This document shows, in pieces, positions 27,399 through 37,838 of a stretch of 61,051 nucleotides of DNA (its first letter is position 1; the number at the start of each line of letters is the position of its first letter). This stretch comes from Bradyrhizobium sp. 141. Its GTDB lineage: Bacteria > Pseudomonadota > Alphaproteobacteria > Rhizobiales > Xanthobacteraceae. The stretch covers positions 1-61,051 of the forward strand of contig NZ_JADPKR010000029.1 in the NCBI RefSeq assembly GCF_023074055.1, read 5' to 3'. The notes beneath the pieces were generated by a model. The model was not told the DNA's origin and ran no database searches. It saw nothing but the letters and a program-made list of their open reading frames with translations. The translations under genes were made by a program, and so were the position numbers.

Positions 27399-28578
27399 AT
27401 AATCATGTCGCCGTTTGCGTGGGCGAACGAAATACCGCTTTTTTCACGGGAGTATTACGTTCTGACGTAAATTCGCGGTCAGCCCGCGATGCTGCTCGCG
27501 GGCAGCCTCGTGCGACCGCACGTTTAGACGCAAAAACGGACCACGGCTTGGACGCTGGGCTTCGACTAGCGCGGCCCCGATTTTCGCATGCGATAAGCGC
27601 GAAGGAGAGGTTGCAAATGCCGCGCCAGAATTGGCCAATCACCGCAATCGCGCAATGGTGACCGCGCGCATCGGGATCGAGCGAGGTCGATTGCGGAGGC
27701 GATTCATGCGCAGGCCACTGGGTTGATGCCAAAGATTGGAGGCCCGAACTCGGACCCGATCCATGCCATGAACTGAAGACTTATCATCCCGCAACCCATC
27801 CCTGCACTTCTGAGCAATCGATGGGATCTCACTGTTCAAAGCCCATGCCAACTGCGACAGCTTGACTAATGCTTCCTCTCATCCAAGCCGACCTGTCGCG
27901 GGATCGACAGCACGTCGCAAACAAGACAACCGGCATCGCACGCGCTCAGCCCGAGAGGGCGGCGATGCGACTACACGGTGGGTCGCAATTTCATCGGTTA
28001 GGAAGACCTAGCGGGATTGATTCGTCACGAGCTCTGTAAGCTCGCGCCTGCTCGACTGGATCACAGATATCGATATGCAATCACATTGATGAGCTGCGCG
28101 GCCTCGATCCCGCTCTTGGCGCCTTGGAAAATGAAGTGCTCTCGGCAGTGGGGTCAGAAGTCAGCAAGCCATAGACGTCGATGGTGACTTCCCCTTTCTT
28201 TGGCCTCGCGCACGCTGATCTAGTTCGTTCACACCGGACACATTCCGCTCGGCGGCTGCAGCCCCTTTTTCATCTGTTTGGGTGACGGCATGCGCCAGCT
28301 TGGGGGTCGACCGCTCATGGACGCCATGAGAATATAACAAGAACACCGAGTCGTGTCCCGACTCGGCAGTTTTGTGGGCGGCGAGCGGCTCGGCCGAGAC
28401 AAGCAGCACGACCCGAGCTGCGAGGGCACATGAAAGTGGCGAGTCCGAAGGCTGCATATGGAATCCGGTACTCTGCCCCCTTTGTTAGCCTTACCCAGCA
28501 ATGTTTCCGTTTGAAAAGCGATGATGTGCGCTACCCGGCCTTAGGTAGCGCCGGTATTGTCGGGCTTTCATTGAACCT
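27399..28578. other. 1.2-kb stretch with no clear gene
   Basis: Short frames only. 28161-28457 (-, 98 codons, beginning MQPSDSPLSCALAARVVLLV) has a hydrophobic N-terminal segment and could encode a small exported protein, but no family was recognised. 27403-27732 (-) looks spurious. The MATE promoter should lie just left of 27450. Confidence 0.35.
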
Positions 28579-28992
28579 TTGCGTGCGCATGTGAGCTTTC
28601 AGCTGTCCATACTGAAGATACTTGCCGGGCAGCCGGGCGGCCGAGCCAGACTTGAACTCGTCAAACAGCACTTGGCCATCTTTTACACCAGCGGGCCCGA
28701 GTGGCCGGCGCGCATGAAGCGCATCGCAAGCCGCGAGCCGAACCTCGATATCTTCGGACAAAAGCTCATCGACCGGGAGGTGGGATACTGGACCATCACT
28801 GAGGAGGGACGGAAGGTCCTTGAGGCCCTTGAGAAGCTCGATCGATGTGTGGCGCAAGGCCAGCCCGAGGCACAGGCCGATGAGCCAGCTGGCGATGAGC
28901 GACCGCCATTGCCGGCTGCGCCGCCACGACCGATCGCCAGCAGGAACCGTCCTCAGCGTAAACGGTTGTGGGTCAGGCAGCTCTTCGATTAG
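28579..28992 (+). CDS. Conserved winged-helix-like rhizobial protein
   Basis: A 137-residue protein beginning MRAHVSFQLSILKILAGQPGG, followed by RARLELVKQHLAIFYTSGPEW, ARMKRIASREPNLDIFGQKL and GYWTITEEGRKVLEALE. This looks like a winged helix resembling the N-terminal domain of Mrr-type proteins, followed by a disordered proline/arginine-rich tail. Homologous small proteins are frequent in Bradyrhizobium; the function is unknown. The overlapping minus-strand frame (28531-29028) is rejected as a shadow. The stop is 29 bp before the cold-shock gene, so the two may share a transcript. Confidence 0.65.
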   Translation: MRAHVSFQLSILKILAGQPGGRARLELVKQHLAIFYTSGPEWPARMKRIASREPNLDIFGQKLIDREVGYWTITEEGRKVLEALEKLDRCVAQGQPEAQADEPAGDERPPLPAAPPRPIASRNRPQRKRLWVRQLFD

Positions 28993-29021
28993 ATCGCGGA
29001 ACTTCAGTTTGAAATAATGCA

Positions 29022-29228
29022 ATGGCAATGGGGACTGTGAAGTGGTTCAACGCGACCAAGGGATACGGCTTCATCCAGCCAGAAGACGGGGGAGCTGACG
29101 TCTTCGTTCACATCAGCGCGGTCGAGAAGGCCGGCTACACCAATCTCGCGGAAGGCGTTCGGGTCAGCTACGAGCTGATGGCTGGTCGTTCGGGCAAGAT
29201 GAGCGCCGAAACTCTGCGCATCGGCTGA
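29022..29228 (+). CDS. Cold-shock protein, CspA family
   Basis: A 68-residue single CSD domain. RNP1 is seen as KGYGFIQ and RNP2 as VFVHISAV, with the typical opening GTVKWFNATKGYG. These proteins bind single-stranded RNA/DNA and melt RNA structure. It is complete and of usual length. ATG 29022; a second in-frame ATG two codons later is equally possible. Confidence 0.95.
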   Translation: MAMGTVKWFNATKGYGFIQPEDGGADVFVHISAVEKAGYTNLAEGVRVSYELMAGRSGKMSAETLRIG

Positions 29229-29303
29229 TCGACTTGCCCTGAGGAATCTGCCAAGCTTTGGCGTTTCTGAATTAGCTTCTGGCTTGCGCGAGAAGTCATC
29301 GAC

Positions 29304-29839
29304 TCAGCAAATCTCCCGGCACCGCTGAGGCCGTTTCCTGTCCGACGCACGATCAGCGCTGCGCATCGGAGCGCGAACCACCCCAGCAGTCAGGACAAAG
29401 GCTGCAACAGGAGGAGCGGCCGAAGCTGAAGCCGCGAGCTTGAGGGCACCGAACGCGAAGAGCACCGACAATAGCGCGATGAGTAGCTTGTATCGGCGCC
29501 AGCGGGATCGGCCGGCTGCCAAGGTCTGTGCAATCTCGATGGTCGAGTTGGCGACGAGTTCATCGATCGAAGCACTGTCGATGACAGTGCCGATTGGTTC
29601 ACGGGTTGGGGAATTGGGCGCTTCCGGCAGAGGGGGCGGCGATGCGCCGACCGATGCGTATGGCTGATAGGACGTCCACGAAACCCCCGAGCCTGGCAGG
29701 CCGACGTCGTTCTCGTGCCGTGCGGCCCGATGGTGTAATGCAGTCCGCGCGGGCCAAGCGAGACGCTCGCTCCACTGCCGCTTAGATTTAAGCGGACGCC
29801 CGGGATAATCTTAAAACTACGGCGAAATCGGAAAGCCAT
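29304..29839 (-). pseudogene. DUF4236 protein gene with frameshift
   Basis: The N-terminus MAFRFRRSFKIIPGVRLNLSG, then SVSLGPRGLHYTIGPHGTR, is the DUF4236 domain. Directly after it the frame slips: the expected continuation VGLPGSGVSWTSYQP is present in the next phase, so one base is missing near 29725. The remainder, in the new phase, ends with a membrane-helix segment YKLLIALLSVLFAFGALKLA and finishes at 29304. Restoring one base gives about 178 residues. Function of the family is unknown. It may be a real inactivation or a sequence error. Confidence 0.7.
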
Positions 29840-29962
29840 CTGGAAATCGGTCGCAAGTTGTTTGTTTGCTTCTTATCGCGCAAAGATCGAACGCCTTCAA
29901 GAGCGCGAGACAGGAGACTACAGATCATTTGAAAGCCGCCCGGACCGGGAAGCGCAAGCCGC

Positions 29963-30778
29963 TCAGTCCGCAATATAAGGGATCTCCGAGCGCTTGATCG
30001 TCAAGCGCATACGACGTGTGGCCAGTAGGGCTTCTGCGGCGATTATTTGCTGTCGTCCCAACGCGGGCCCGATGATGATTTCTTCGATGCCGCAATTATT
30101 GGGATGAAGAGCAGCATTGTTGATGACGACTTTGTCGAACAGACAAGCCCGGTAAGGAACAAGTCCGGCTGGTGAGACACGTGTCTTCAGGTCGCCAGGC
30201 CAGGAAACTCCAACCCAAATCAGGCGCGACTCCCGCTCCTCTTGGAAGTGTTGGTTCTTGAGAACAAGAGCTGTCTTCAACGCATGCGGCCACCAGGTCC
30301 TGACTTGCGCGCGGGCGCCCTCCGGCTCATCCGTTCCTTCCACCAGGCGTCCGATGAGCAGCGTCACCGCCCTATCAGCCGCCGCTCGCTGTTGCTCTGT
30401 GTCATAGAGGACCGGCGTGATATCAAAATCCTGGGCTGCAGCGTTCTGCAAAAGCCAGTCTGCACTGAAGCCGATTGAGAATCCTTGTCCACGATTGTAG
30501 CCTCGCCATTGCGAGAGCAGATCGCCTTCAGACGTCAGAGATCCGACGAAGCCATGAATTTCGCTGCTATGTTGACGAAAGAGTGCGACCGTCTCCCAGG
30601 CAAGCGATGAGATATCTTTGATCTCGGCGCCACGACGGTCGATTGCGTCGAGGACGATCTTCCAGCCGTGCAGAAACTCCGATGTATCGTTGAGAAAGCG
30701 ATAGTGTTACGTCCATAGCGAGCGGCTGACCACGATTCCATGGAGACCTGCGGCGGATGTGTAGTGGTACAGAATCAT
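29963..30778 (-). pseudogene. DUF2971 protein gene with one in-frame stop
   Basis: The reading starts ILYHYTSAAGLHGIVVSRSLW, hits a single TAA at 30707-30709, then continues in the same frame with FLNDTSEFLHGWK, LLSQWRGYNRGQGFSIGF, FQEERESRLIWVG and IEEIIIGPALGRQQ to 29963. These are the usual DUF2971 blocks, and LWxTNIxFLNDTSE is normally continuous across the stop. The full frame would be about 271 residues. DUF2971 proteins are common accessory proteins of unknown function. An internal restart would lose the N-terminal block. Confidence 0.78.
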
Positions 30779-31265
30779 TCATTTCCTCCATGGCCGAGCG
30801 ATGGATTTCAAACAAACGCGATGCCGGGCTGCTTGCGCCCGCTTCGACAAGGAGATCGCGAATGTCTCGAACACTGATCTTCATCGAGACTGAGCCTCGA
30901 GAGAATGGGCGGTGCCGGGCCATGCTCCAGCACGCAGTGACAGGAATGAGCTGATCCACCTCGATGCTCTCAATTTGTGCCTTGAGGTCCCTGATCTCGG
31001 CCTTTCTCCCGGAGAGAGGACAGCGATCGGGCGATCCCCACTCGGGCGATAGACCTGGTGGATTGCCGCTCCAATTACGTCCTGAGTTCGGTTCCAGTAC
31101 GCCCCCTGGTCCGTTCCCAATCAACATTCAACAGCTGAGCCTGCAATGCATATACTGGCGCATTCGATCTCCCAAGAGCCTTCGGTGTCTCACTGTTCAA
31201 CTTGAAGCTTTTATCTGCGCAAAAGGACCGAGGGCGCCCCTCTGACCAAAAGTTGGCCATAGATG
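30779..31265. other. Gap between DUF2971 remnant and porin
   Basis: A minus-strand frame from ATG 30884 begins MKISVRDIRDLLVEAGASSP and runs into the DUF2971 gene in another phase. It could be a short coupled protein, but its later part is a shadow and I do not call it. Nothing else is supported. Confidence 0.35.
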
Positions 31266-31298
31266 TAGGAAGCCCCCGGCGGGCATGCCGGAGGCCTC
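31266..31298 (-). terminator. Rho-independent terminator-like hairpin after porin
   Basis: On the minus strand, GCCTCCGGC (31287-31295) pairs with GCCGGGGGC (31272-31280) with one mismatch around a 6-nt loop, followed by TTCC. It is a strong hairpin with a weak T-run, about 70 bp after the porin stop. Confidence 0.6.
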
Positions 31299-31365
31299 CT
31301 TGGAGGTTAACGTGGAATGCATAGAGCCTTTGTCTTTTCTCCTTTCGCTGGGATTTGGCCGAGAC

Positions 31366-32933
31366 TCACCAGTTGCGCTGCGCTCGGAGCAGCAGTGTCA
31401 GTGTGCTCTGGTCCTTTAACGCGTAGGTAGCAGCTGGTTTGGCGACAGCCGACTGCAGCGGCAATGTTACCGTGCTTCCGCTCGCGTATTTTTGGTCGAG
31501 CATGGTGTAGGCGAGGTCGGCCGTAAAGGTTAGATTCCTGACCGGGGTCCAGCGCGTGACGACGCCAACAGCCCCGTAATTGAAGTCGGGATTACAGCCA
31601 GCCATGCCGCTCGAAAGTGCAAGTCCCGCAACGAAAGCATTGCAGATATAGCCCTTGGCAGTGTTTCCATATCGAACGGCAGCCCACCCGCCATAAATGG
31701 CCGTATTCCAAAGCGGATTCCAGTTATGGGTGTAGCCACCGCGGAAGCCGTAGGTCGTGGTCAACTCCTGACCGGCGCCCGCAACGAACACGGAGTCAGA
31801 CAGACCGGCCAGGCCGACGCTCTGGTAACCGCTAGCCATGCCCGTACCGCCGTACATCGCGTATGTGGTCACCATCAGGTCGTTGAAGTTGTAGCGGGTC
31901 GCACCATTCGTATACGCGGCGGACAGGTTAATCGTGTCACCCGCCCCTGTCGGGATGTTTTTGAGTGATAAGGCCAACTGAGCAGCCCAGCCCCACTTGT
32001 CGCCTGGATGGCCAGTGGTTTCGTCAGCGCCGTAATAGGCCGCATGGTTGTCATGCGCAGCAAGTGACGCCTGAAAGAGGCCCCAGGCCTGGTCGATGCG
32101 GGCCATCGCGATAAGATCAGGCGAGCGCGAAGCGCCGATGTCGTCGGCGCCGTAGGCCCCCGTCGCGAGGCCGGCAGCCGTGGCGCCGCTCACGTTCCAG
32201 ATGTTGGTTGTACCATAAATGACTTGATCCTGGGCCGAGAGCGACCCTGTGATGCCTTGGCCGAAGTCGGCGGTATAGGTCAACTGGTTCACGCCAGTGA
32301 CCCAGCCACCCCACCGGGTAGATCGTCATATTCGTTCGCCGGATAGTTAGTCCAAGGCGCAGAGAACTGCGAGACCGCCTTTCCCACGGTAAAGCCGGCG
32401 AACTGGATAAGCGCGGAGTAGACGCCGAGCGATCCCTGTGCGATCGCTCCACTGCCCTGTCCTCCGGCCACAGCCGCGTTATAGGTGGTTGCGCCTCCGA
32501 CCTCGCCTGTACCGGCCCCGGTAGAGCCACCCGAGGTCCAGCTGAACACGCCTTGGAAGAAGGTGCGAACCGCGCCGTACTCGGTCGCAGTGCGCGTGTC
32601 GATGCTCAAGCTCTCCCGCGACCGCCAGGTGTAGTAATTACTGAGGCGGTTTCGAGCTCCCGCCACACCATTAGCTGCTGGGTCAAAGTCGCTGTTGCTG
32701 TTCAACGCCAAGTCAGCGCGCAAGTAACCACCCAGCTTGATGCAGGTGTCCGTGCCCGGAATGTAGTAGAAGCCGGCGCCATATGGCGAGCAAACCTTCA
32801 CGTACTCGATCGCTTTCGACTTAACGGGAAGATCAGCTGCTTGTGCCGCTTCCAACGCGAATAGGCCTGCCGCTGTTGTCACAACAAGCCGTTTGATCGT
32901 TCGATGTGGAGAGCTCAAATTTGAGAATGTCAT
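31366..32933 (-). pseudogene. Outer-membrane porin gene with 1-nt frameshift
   Basis: The gene encodes an alphaproteobacterial porin (Rhodobacter/Bradyrhizobium Omp2 type). ATG 32933 follows AGAGGA. A signal peptide (KRLVVTTAAGLFALEAAQAA) leads to ADLPVKSKAIEYVKVCSPYGAGFYYIPGTDTCIKLGGY (quoted here in family outline), typical of the mature start. Strand repeats follow, and the protein ends in RAQRNW with the C-terminal aromatic needed for outer-membrane insertion. Near 32300 the frame breaks: the expected GGVGWVTGVNQLTYT is only obtained if one G is added in the run GGTGGGGTGG. Joined, it would be about 523 residues. It is either a recent knock-out or a homopolymer error, since both halves are otherwise perfect. 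Confidence 0.82.
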
Positions 32934-34022
32934 TGCCCTATCCTCTGGGTCAGAACTTGTGCGGGCGAGGCTGTATCGTTGGGACGCAAACATTCGGTGA
33001 CAGACATCTACTCGTGCGATGAGACGTTCTGATTTGATGATGCAGTGCCAAGAAAGCGCGATCGGCTTTAAAACCAGGCGCAATATCAATCGCGGGTCGA
33101 CGCCCAGAGTGACCCAAGAAATTCCATTGAGAGCTTGACGGAGCTTTATGGCTCCTCCTATTGCGTGTTCGTGATAGCAGCACCTCAGCGGATAGAATGT
33201 GGGCACATTGCATCTGCAGCTAAAATCTCAGCCGCCTCTGTCAGGTTAGCGCGTCTGCAGCGCCCAGATGGCTTGGTCAGAGCTAAGGCTGCGTTGGCCG
33301 ATACTTATTGTGAGTACTATGGGGTCCGCACGAGCTTTACTATTGCCGGTCGCGCTGAATGCCAAAGGAACGACCTTAAAGTTGAGTCCATTGCCGATCA
33401 GGTGAGGCATAGTGAGCGTCGCAGGTGGCGGTCACCGGGAATCGGCCCGCCAAAACAGGCCGAAAGTGAACCTCGGCTCTTTCTGCCAGCCGACTTCCGG
33501 CCTGTATGAGCTTGAGACAGGCAGTGCTCGATCAGATCGCCAAACGCGACTCTTTGGTCATTGAGTAGCCAGGTCTTAAGATGGCCTAGACTCAGTGCAA
33601 ACTGCACGCGCGAGACTCGATACAATTCACGCCCACCAGCACCGATCGTATGTCGCGCCACAAGCCTGGTTTCCCGGGTTAGGTCGACTTCCCGATCCCG
33701 CGAACAGCGCGCGATCCGTATCCTCTCTCGTTTTCCGACCAGAGAGACCTCTGCCATTGTCCCGCCAGCCGCAGATTCAAGATCAAGAATCCAAAGGTGA
33801 TGCTCGCGCGCAGCGCCGTCGTCTGCTGCCGACATTTATACCGAGCTCATCATCAAGGCCGCATGCAGCAAGACAGAAGATTATGGCCTGCTCTGAAGTT
33901 TCGCCTTCACGCCCAAGATGATGGTGCGCGTGTACGTCACCGCATGATTAGCTCATGCAGCCGATTGGTGATATCGCCACGCTCGCGAAGCCCGGCACAC
34001 AGCTTGGCCTTGCCGGTACGGC
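32934..34022. other. Gap between porin and ABC operon
   Basis: About 1.1 kb. A minus frame 33398-33835 (145 codons, with LSLGHLKTWLLNDQRVAFGDL) is the most gene-like but has no recognised domain. The upstream extension of the porin frame (to 33206) is rejected. The porin promoter should lie near 32950-33150. No terminator was recognised after the permease gene. Confidence 0.35.
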
Positions 34023-34901
34023 TCATGATAATGTCTTATCGATCCGATCGCGTAGCCAATCGCCAACGAGCGAAATCGACAAAGTGGTGAGCGAGATGAC
34101 CAGCGAAGGGAGCACAAGGATCCAGGGAGCACGGGTCAGATAGTCACGACCGTAGCCGACCATATTGCCAAGCGACGTAAGCGGAGGCTGCACTCCAAGT
34201 CCAAGAAAGCTAAGGCCGCTCTCGAGCAAGATGACGTCCGGAAACGCGAGCGTCATGGTGACGATCAAGGTCGACGCGATGTTCGGCATGACGTGGCGCA
34301 GGTAGACGCGCCATGGCCTTGCGCCAAGGTGGCGTACGGCGATCACATAGGCTTGCTCGTTGGAACTCATGGCAAGCGCGAGGGTGACACGCGCGTAGCG
34401 TTCCCATCCGTGCAGACCAATGAGCCCCACGAAGAGGAGCAGAGAGTTGCCGAAGAAAGCAAGCACCGCGAGCGCCAAAACGAGAAACGGCATGCTCGCC
34501 TGGAAATCAACACAACCGAGGATGACCTGCTCTACCCAGCCTCGGAAGTGAGCGGCCAAAACTCCAAGCGTAATGCCAAGGACGGCACCGATCAACGTCG
34601 CTCCGAAAGCAATAAGTAAGCTGATGCGGATGGATATGATCAGGCGCGCCAGCACGTCCCGGCCGAGTTCGTCCGAACCGAAGGAATGCGCGATGGTTCC
34701 GCCGAGGCCAAGAGGTGCAGCGAGGCGATGATGAAGGTCGAGAGCTGCATAGTCATAAGGGGCGAGGCGATCAGCGAAGATTGCGACAAGAAGCATGAGA
34801 CCTAGCCACGCAACCGCTATTGCGACCCCGCGGTCGCGCCACCACCACACTCTGCGCATCCTCGAAGTCGGCAGAACTCGATCTGCGGAAATGCTCGACA
34901 A
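34023..34901 (-). CDS. Dipeptide/phosphonate ABC permease, DppC-type
   Basis: A 292-residue inner-membrane permease of the peptide/nickel (OppBC) family. It has an N-terminal helix, the OppC domain IFADRLAPYDYAALDLHHRL, and the BPD transport domain with the coupling loop GLHGWERYARVTLALAMS and REVYLRH-like RPWRVYLRHVMPNIAST. The frame opens with TTG at 34901 directly after the upstream permease stop; an ATG at 34859 is the alternative. It is the last gene of the importer operon. A fragment of a second copy lies at 25.1-25.3 kb, next to the phosphodiesterase. Confidence 0.87.
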   Translation of the reverse strand: MSSISADRVLPTSRMRRVWWWRDRGVAIAVAWLGLMLLVAIFADRLAPYDYAALDLHHRLAAPLGLGGTIAHSFGSDELGRDVLARLIISIRISLLIAFGATLIGAVLGITLGVLAAHFRGWVEQVILGCVDFQASMPFLVLALAVLAFFGNSLLLFVGLIGLHGWERYARVTLALAMSSNEQAYVIAVRHLGARPWRVYLRHVMPNIASTLIVTMTLAFPDVILLESGLSFLGLGVQPPLTSLGNMVGYGRDYLTRAPWILVLPSLVISLTTLSISLVGDWLRDRIDKTLS

Positions 34902-35834
34902 TTATCGCCTCCCAGAGCGCAACGCGCGCATACGTGGATCGAGCACGCCATAGAGCAGATCGATCGCGACATTGGTGGTAATCATGGCGGCGGCCACAAC
35001 GAGCAGGATGCACTGGACGACAGCCAAATCACGACTCGCAACTGAGACGACCAGCAGGCTGCCAATGCCTGGCCACGAAAACACACTTTCGACGAGCACC
35101 GTTCCCGCGATGAGATTGCCAACCATGAAGCCGACGATGGTCAGCACCGCTATCGCGGCGTTGGGCAAAGCGTGGCCGGTCACGACGCTCGCCCAAGGCA
35201 CACCCTTGGCGCTGGCGGCACGGATATAGGGCTGCCCAAGTACCTCGAGCATGGCGCTGCGGCTGAAGCGGGCCAAAACGGCTGCGCCGCCCAGACCGAG
35301 GGTGACGACAGGCAGCACCAAATGCTGCCAAGTGCCGGCGCCGCCCGAGGGGAGCCAGGGGAGCTCGACTGCGAACGCCAGTACGAACACGAGGCCAAGC
35401 ACGAAAGATGGCACGGTGAAGCCCACGACCGCTACCATCATCACCAATCGATCCGCGATGCTATCTCGTTTGAGAGCCGCGTAGATGCCAGCCGGAATGC
35501 CGATCAACAGATTGAGGATCAGTGCCGGCGCAGTCAGCATCAGCGTGTCGGGAATGCGCTCGGCCACGACGGTGATCGCGGAACGCCCGTCACGCATCGA
35601 TTGGCCGAGATCACCATGACCGACCGCAAAGAGGTATCTGAGGTATTGCACCCAGAGTGGCGCATCGAGCCCCCAGGCCTTTCGGAAGGCCTCGACCGCC
35701 TCCGCCGGGGTTTCCGGCGACAGTAACGCACGGGCGGGATCACCAGCGGCGCGCAGCACCACGAATGCGAATGTGACCACAATTCCGATGGTCAGCAACG
35801 CGCGCGCCAAGCGGACCACGATGAAGCGAGCCAT
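34902..35834 (-). CDS. Dipeptide/phosphonate ABC permease, DppB-type
   Basis: A 310-residue permease of the OppB/DppB type with about six transmembrane helices. The N-terminus ARFIVVRLARALLTIGIVVTFAF is the usual first helix; LGQSMRDGRSAITVVAERIPDT and RFSRSAMLEVLGQPYIRAASAKGV are family blocks, the latter the ATPase-contact loop. The second of two adjacent ATG codons (35834) has AAGGAGG at good spacing, and that site sits inside the last codons of the upstream ATPase gene, so translation is coupled. It forms a heterodimer channel with the next permease. Confidence 0.88.
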   Translation of the reverse strand: MARFIVVRLARALLTIGIVVTFAFVVLRAAGDPARALLSPETPAEAVEAFRKAWGLDAPLWVQYLRYLFAVGHGDLGQSMRDGRSAITVVAERIPDTLMLTAPALILNLLIGIPAGIYAALKRDSIADRLVMMVAVVGFTVPSFVLGLVFVLAFAVELPWLPSGGAGTWQHLVLPVVTLGLGGAAVLARFSRSAMLEVLGQPYIRAASAKGVPWASVVTGHALPNAAIAVLTIVGFMVGNLIAGTVLVESVFSWPGIGSLLVVSVASRDLAVVQCILLVVAAAMITTNVAIDLLYGVLDPRMRALRSGRR

Positions 35835-36832
35835 CATTCCTCCTTCTCGAATACGGCACCATGATCGCCGATCAGATGGCAGGCGACGCGGCGCCCGTCG
35901 GGAACGAATCTGAGCTTTGGGACGAACCGCGCGCAAAGTGGAAGCGCTACCGGACAGCGAGGATGGAATGCGCAGCCGCCCGGTCGCGCAGCCGGATCGG
36001 GCGGATCTCCTTGCAGGATCGTGCGAGACCGATGTCTTCCCGGCCTGGGCACCGCGGAAACGAGCGCCCGCGAATAGGGATGCAAAGGATCCAGAAGAAC
36101 CGCCTCAGAGGCGCCTTCCTCGACGATGGCGCCGAGATACATCACAGCAATCCGGTCGCTGATCAGCCGGACTACTCGCAAATCATGGCTGATGAAGATC
36201 ATCGCCATGCGCCGCCGCTCCTGCAGATCCTGCAGAAGATTGATCACTTGCGCCTGGATCGAGACGTCGAGCGCCGATACTGGCTCGTCGCAGACAATGA
36301 GATCTGGATCGGTCGCAAGCGCTCGGGCCAGGACAGCACGCTGGCGCTGGCCGCCTGAAAGCTCGTGCGGAAAGCGCCTGAGGTGATCGGTCCTAAGCCC
36401 CACATCGGCAAGAAGCGCATTGACCCGCCCCTTTCGTTCCGATTTGCTGCCAAGCCGATGAATTTCGAGCGGCTCGGCTATTTGCGCGCCGATCGTCAGG
36501 CGGGGATCGAGCGCACCTAGCGGATCCTGAAATACCATTTGGATTCGCATCCTGAGCCGGCGCCATCGAATATCGCCGATAGCAGGCAAAGCTTCTCCGT
36601 CGAAGGTCACCGAGCCGGCATCTGGTCGGTCCAGGCCAATCAGGAGCCGGCCCGTCGTGGACTTACCACAGCCGGATTCGCCAACCAGTCCGAGCGTTTC
36701 GCCCTGAGCCAGCTGCAGCGAGAGCGCATTGACCGCGTGGACCATCGCTGGACGCTGGAAAAGGCCCTTTGGCAAGCGATATCGACGGACAAGCCCATCG
36801 GCTTGGAGGATCGGCGGAGCAGTTTCGGTCAT
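35834..36832 (-). CDS. ABC importer ATPase, DppF/OppF-type
   Basis: A 332-residue ATPase. Walker [10 protein letters not shown], signature HELSGGQRQRAVLARAL, Walker B LIVCDEPVSALDV and the switch H in MIFISHDLRVV are intact. The C-terminal oligopeptide extension contains GGCAFHPRCPVALPLC, the Cys-rich block of this family. The start ATG (36832) overlaps the stop of the preceding ATPase by 4 bp. It pairs with that subunit to drive uptake. Confidence 0.92.
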   Translation of the reverse strand: MTETAPPILQADGLVRRYRLPKGLFQRPAMVHAVNALSLQLAQGETLGLVGESGCGKSTTGRLLIGLDRPDAGSVTFDGEALPAIGDIRWRRLRMRIQMVFQDPLGALDPRLTIGAQIAEPLEIHRLGSKSERKGRVNALLADVGLRTDHLRRFPHELSGGQRQRAVLARALATDPDLIVCDEPVSALDVSIQAQVINLLQDLQERRRMAMIFISHDLRVVRLISDRIAVMYLGAIVEEGASEAVLLDPLHPYSRALVSAVPRPGRHRSRTILQGDPPDPAARPGGCAFHPRCPVALPLCARFVPKLRFVPDGRRVACHLIGDHGAVFEKEE

Positions 36833-37815
36833 GCAGCCACGACTTCGCCCTGGTGCGGTTCGCTCGTGACATGCAAGCAGGCAGCCCTGTGTCCGATATC
36901 GCCATCCAGCGAGGCGAGCTCAATCGCCCATTCACTGCAGTGTCCGATCCGCCGATCGCAACGAGGAGCGAAAGGACAGCCTGGTGGAAAATCAGCTGCG
37001 TTTGGCACGGCCCCCGGAATGGGGAAGAGGCGTTGCCGCGGCGCATCCAGACTTGGAAGAGCCGCAAGAAGACCTCTCGTATATGGATGAGCAGGTTGGT
37101 CGAAGAGACGGTCGGTGGGCAATTCTTCGACGATGTGCCCCCCGTAAAAGACCAGTACGCGTTCACAGATCTCACTGACGATGCCGAGATCATGCGAGAT
37201 CAGGACCAGCGCCATCCCTGTCTCGCGTTGGATCTGCCGCAGAAGCTCAAGGATCTGCGCTTGAATAGTGACATCCAAGGCGGTGGTGGGTTCATCAGCG
37301 ATCAAGATGTCGGGTTGCCCTGCAAGCGCCATGGCGATCACAACGCGCTGGCTCTGCCCGCCGGATAATTGGTGCGGATAGGCGCCAAGCCGGCGCGCGG
37401 CATCGGGTATACCGACCTGGTCGAGCAGACGTCGCGCCTCGGCAAGCGCCGTGCGGTGGTCCATGCCGCGATGAAGCCGCAAGGCCTCGATGATCTGATT
37501 GCCCACCGTGTGCACAGGATTAAGCGCACTCGCCGGGTCCTGGAAGATCATGGCGATCTGCCCGCCGCGCACCTTATCGAGGCGAGAGGCCGGCGCATGG
37601 AGCAGCTCCTCTCCGGCAAGGCGTACGCTGCCCGTTATGTTAGCGCGGCGCGTCAACAGTCCGAGCGCGGCAAGCCATGTCACGGATTTGCCGCAACCGC
37701 TTTCGCCGACCATGCCCAGCGACTCGCCACGCTTAAGAGTGAGATCGATTCCGCGCAGCGTCGGCACACCGTCGAACGCCACACGCAAACCTGCGATCTG
37801 AAGAAGCGCCTCCAT
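36829..37815 (-). CDS. ABC importer ATPase, DppD/OppD-type
   Basis: A 328-residue ATPase. Walker [10 protein letters not shown], the signature [17 protein letters not shown], Walker [14 protein letters not shown] and the H-loop [10 protein letters not shown] are present, as is the C-terminal [15 protein letters not shown] block. The frame is open to 38040 but the extension overlaps the upstream gene and lacks family similarity. The ATG at 37815 begins [16 protein letters not shown], where the family starts. It is coupled to the next ATPase by ATGA. Confidence 0.9.
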   Translation of the reverse strand: MEALLQIAGLRVAFDGVPTLRGIDLTLKRGESLGMVGESGCGKSVTWLAALGLLTRRANITGSVRLAGEELLHAPASRLDKVRGGQIAMIFQDPASALNPVHTVGNQIIEALRLHRGMDHRTALAEARRLLDQVGIPDAARRLGAYPHQLSGGQSQRVVIAMALAGQPDILIADEPTTALDVTIQAQILELLRQIQRETGMALVLISHDLGIVSEICERVLVFYGGHIVEELPTDRLFDQPAHPYTRGLLAALPSLDAPRQRLFPIPGAVPNAADFPPGCPFAPRCDRRIGHCSEWAIELASLDGDIGHRAACLHVTSEPHQGEVVAA

Positions 37816-37838
37816 GCGAGGTCCCTGCCCTTCCCGCA

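Noticed and set aside
28590..28612. GTGAGCTTTCAGCTGTCC, partly like a tts box
   Set aside because: Lacks the conserved TCGTCAGCTT start and lies inside a coding region, with no type III secretion gene nearby.
28531..29028. 165-codon minus frame opposite the winged-helix-like gene
   Set aside because: No motif; the plus-strand translation has clear protein character and a known rhizobial pattern.
33398..33835. 145-codon minus frame upstream of the porin
   Set aside because: No recognised family, and Arg-rich composition like other spurious frames here; mentioned only in the gap entry.
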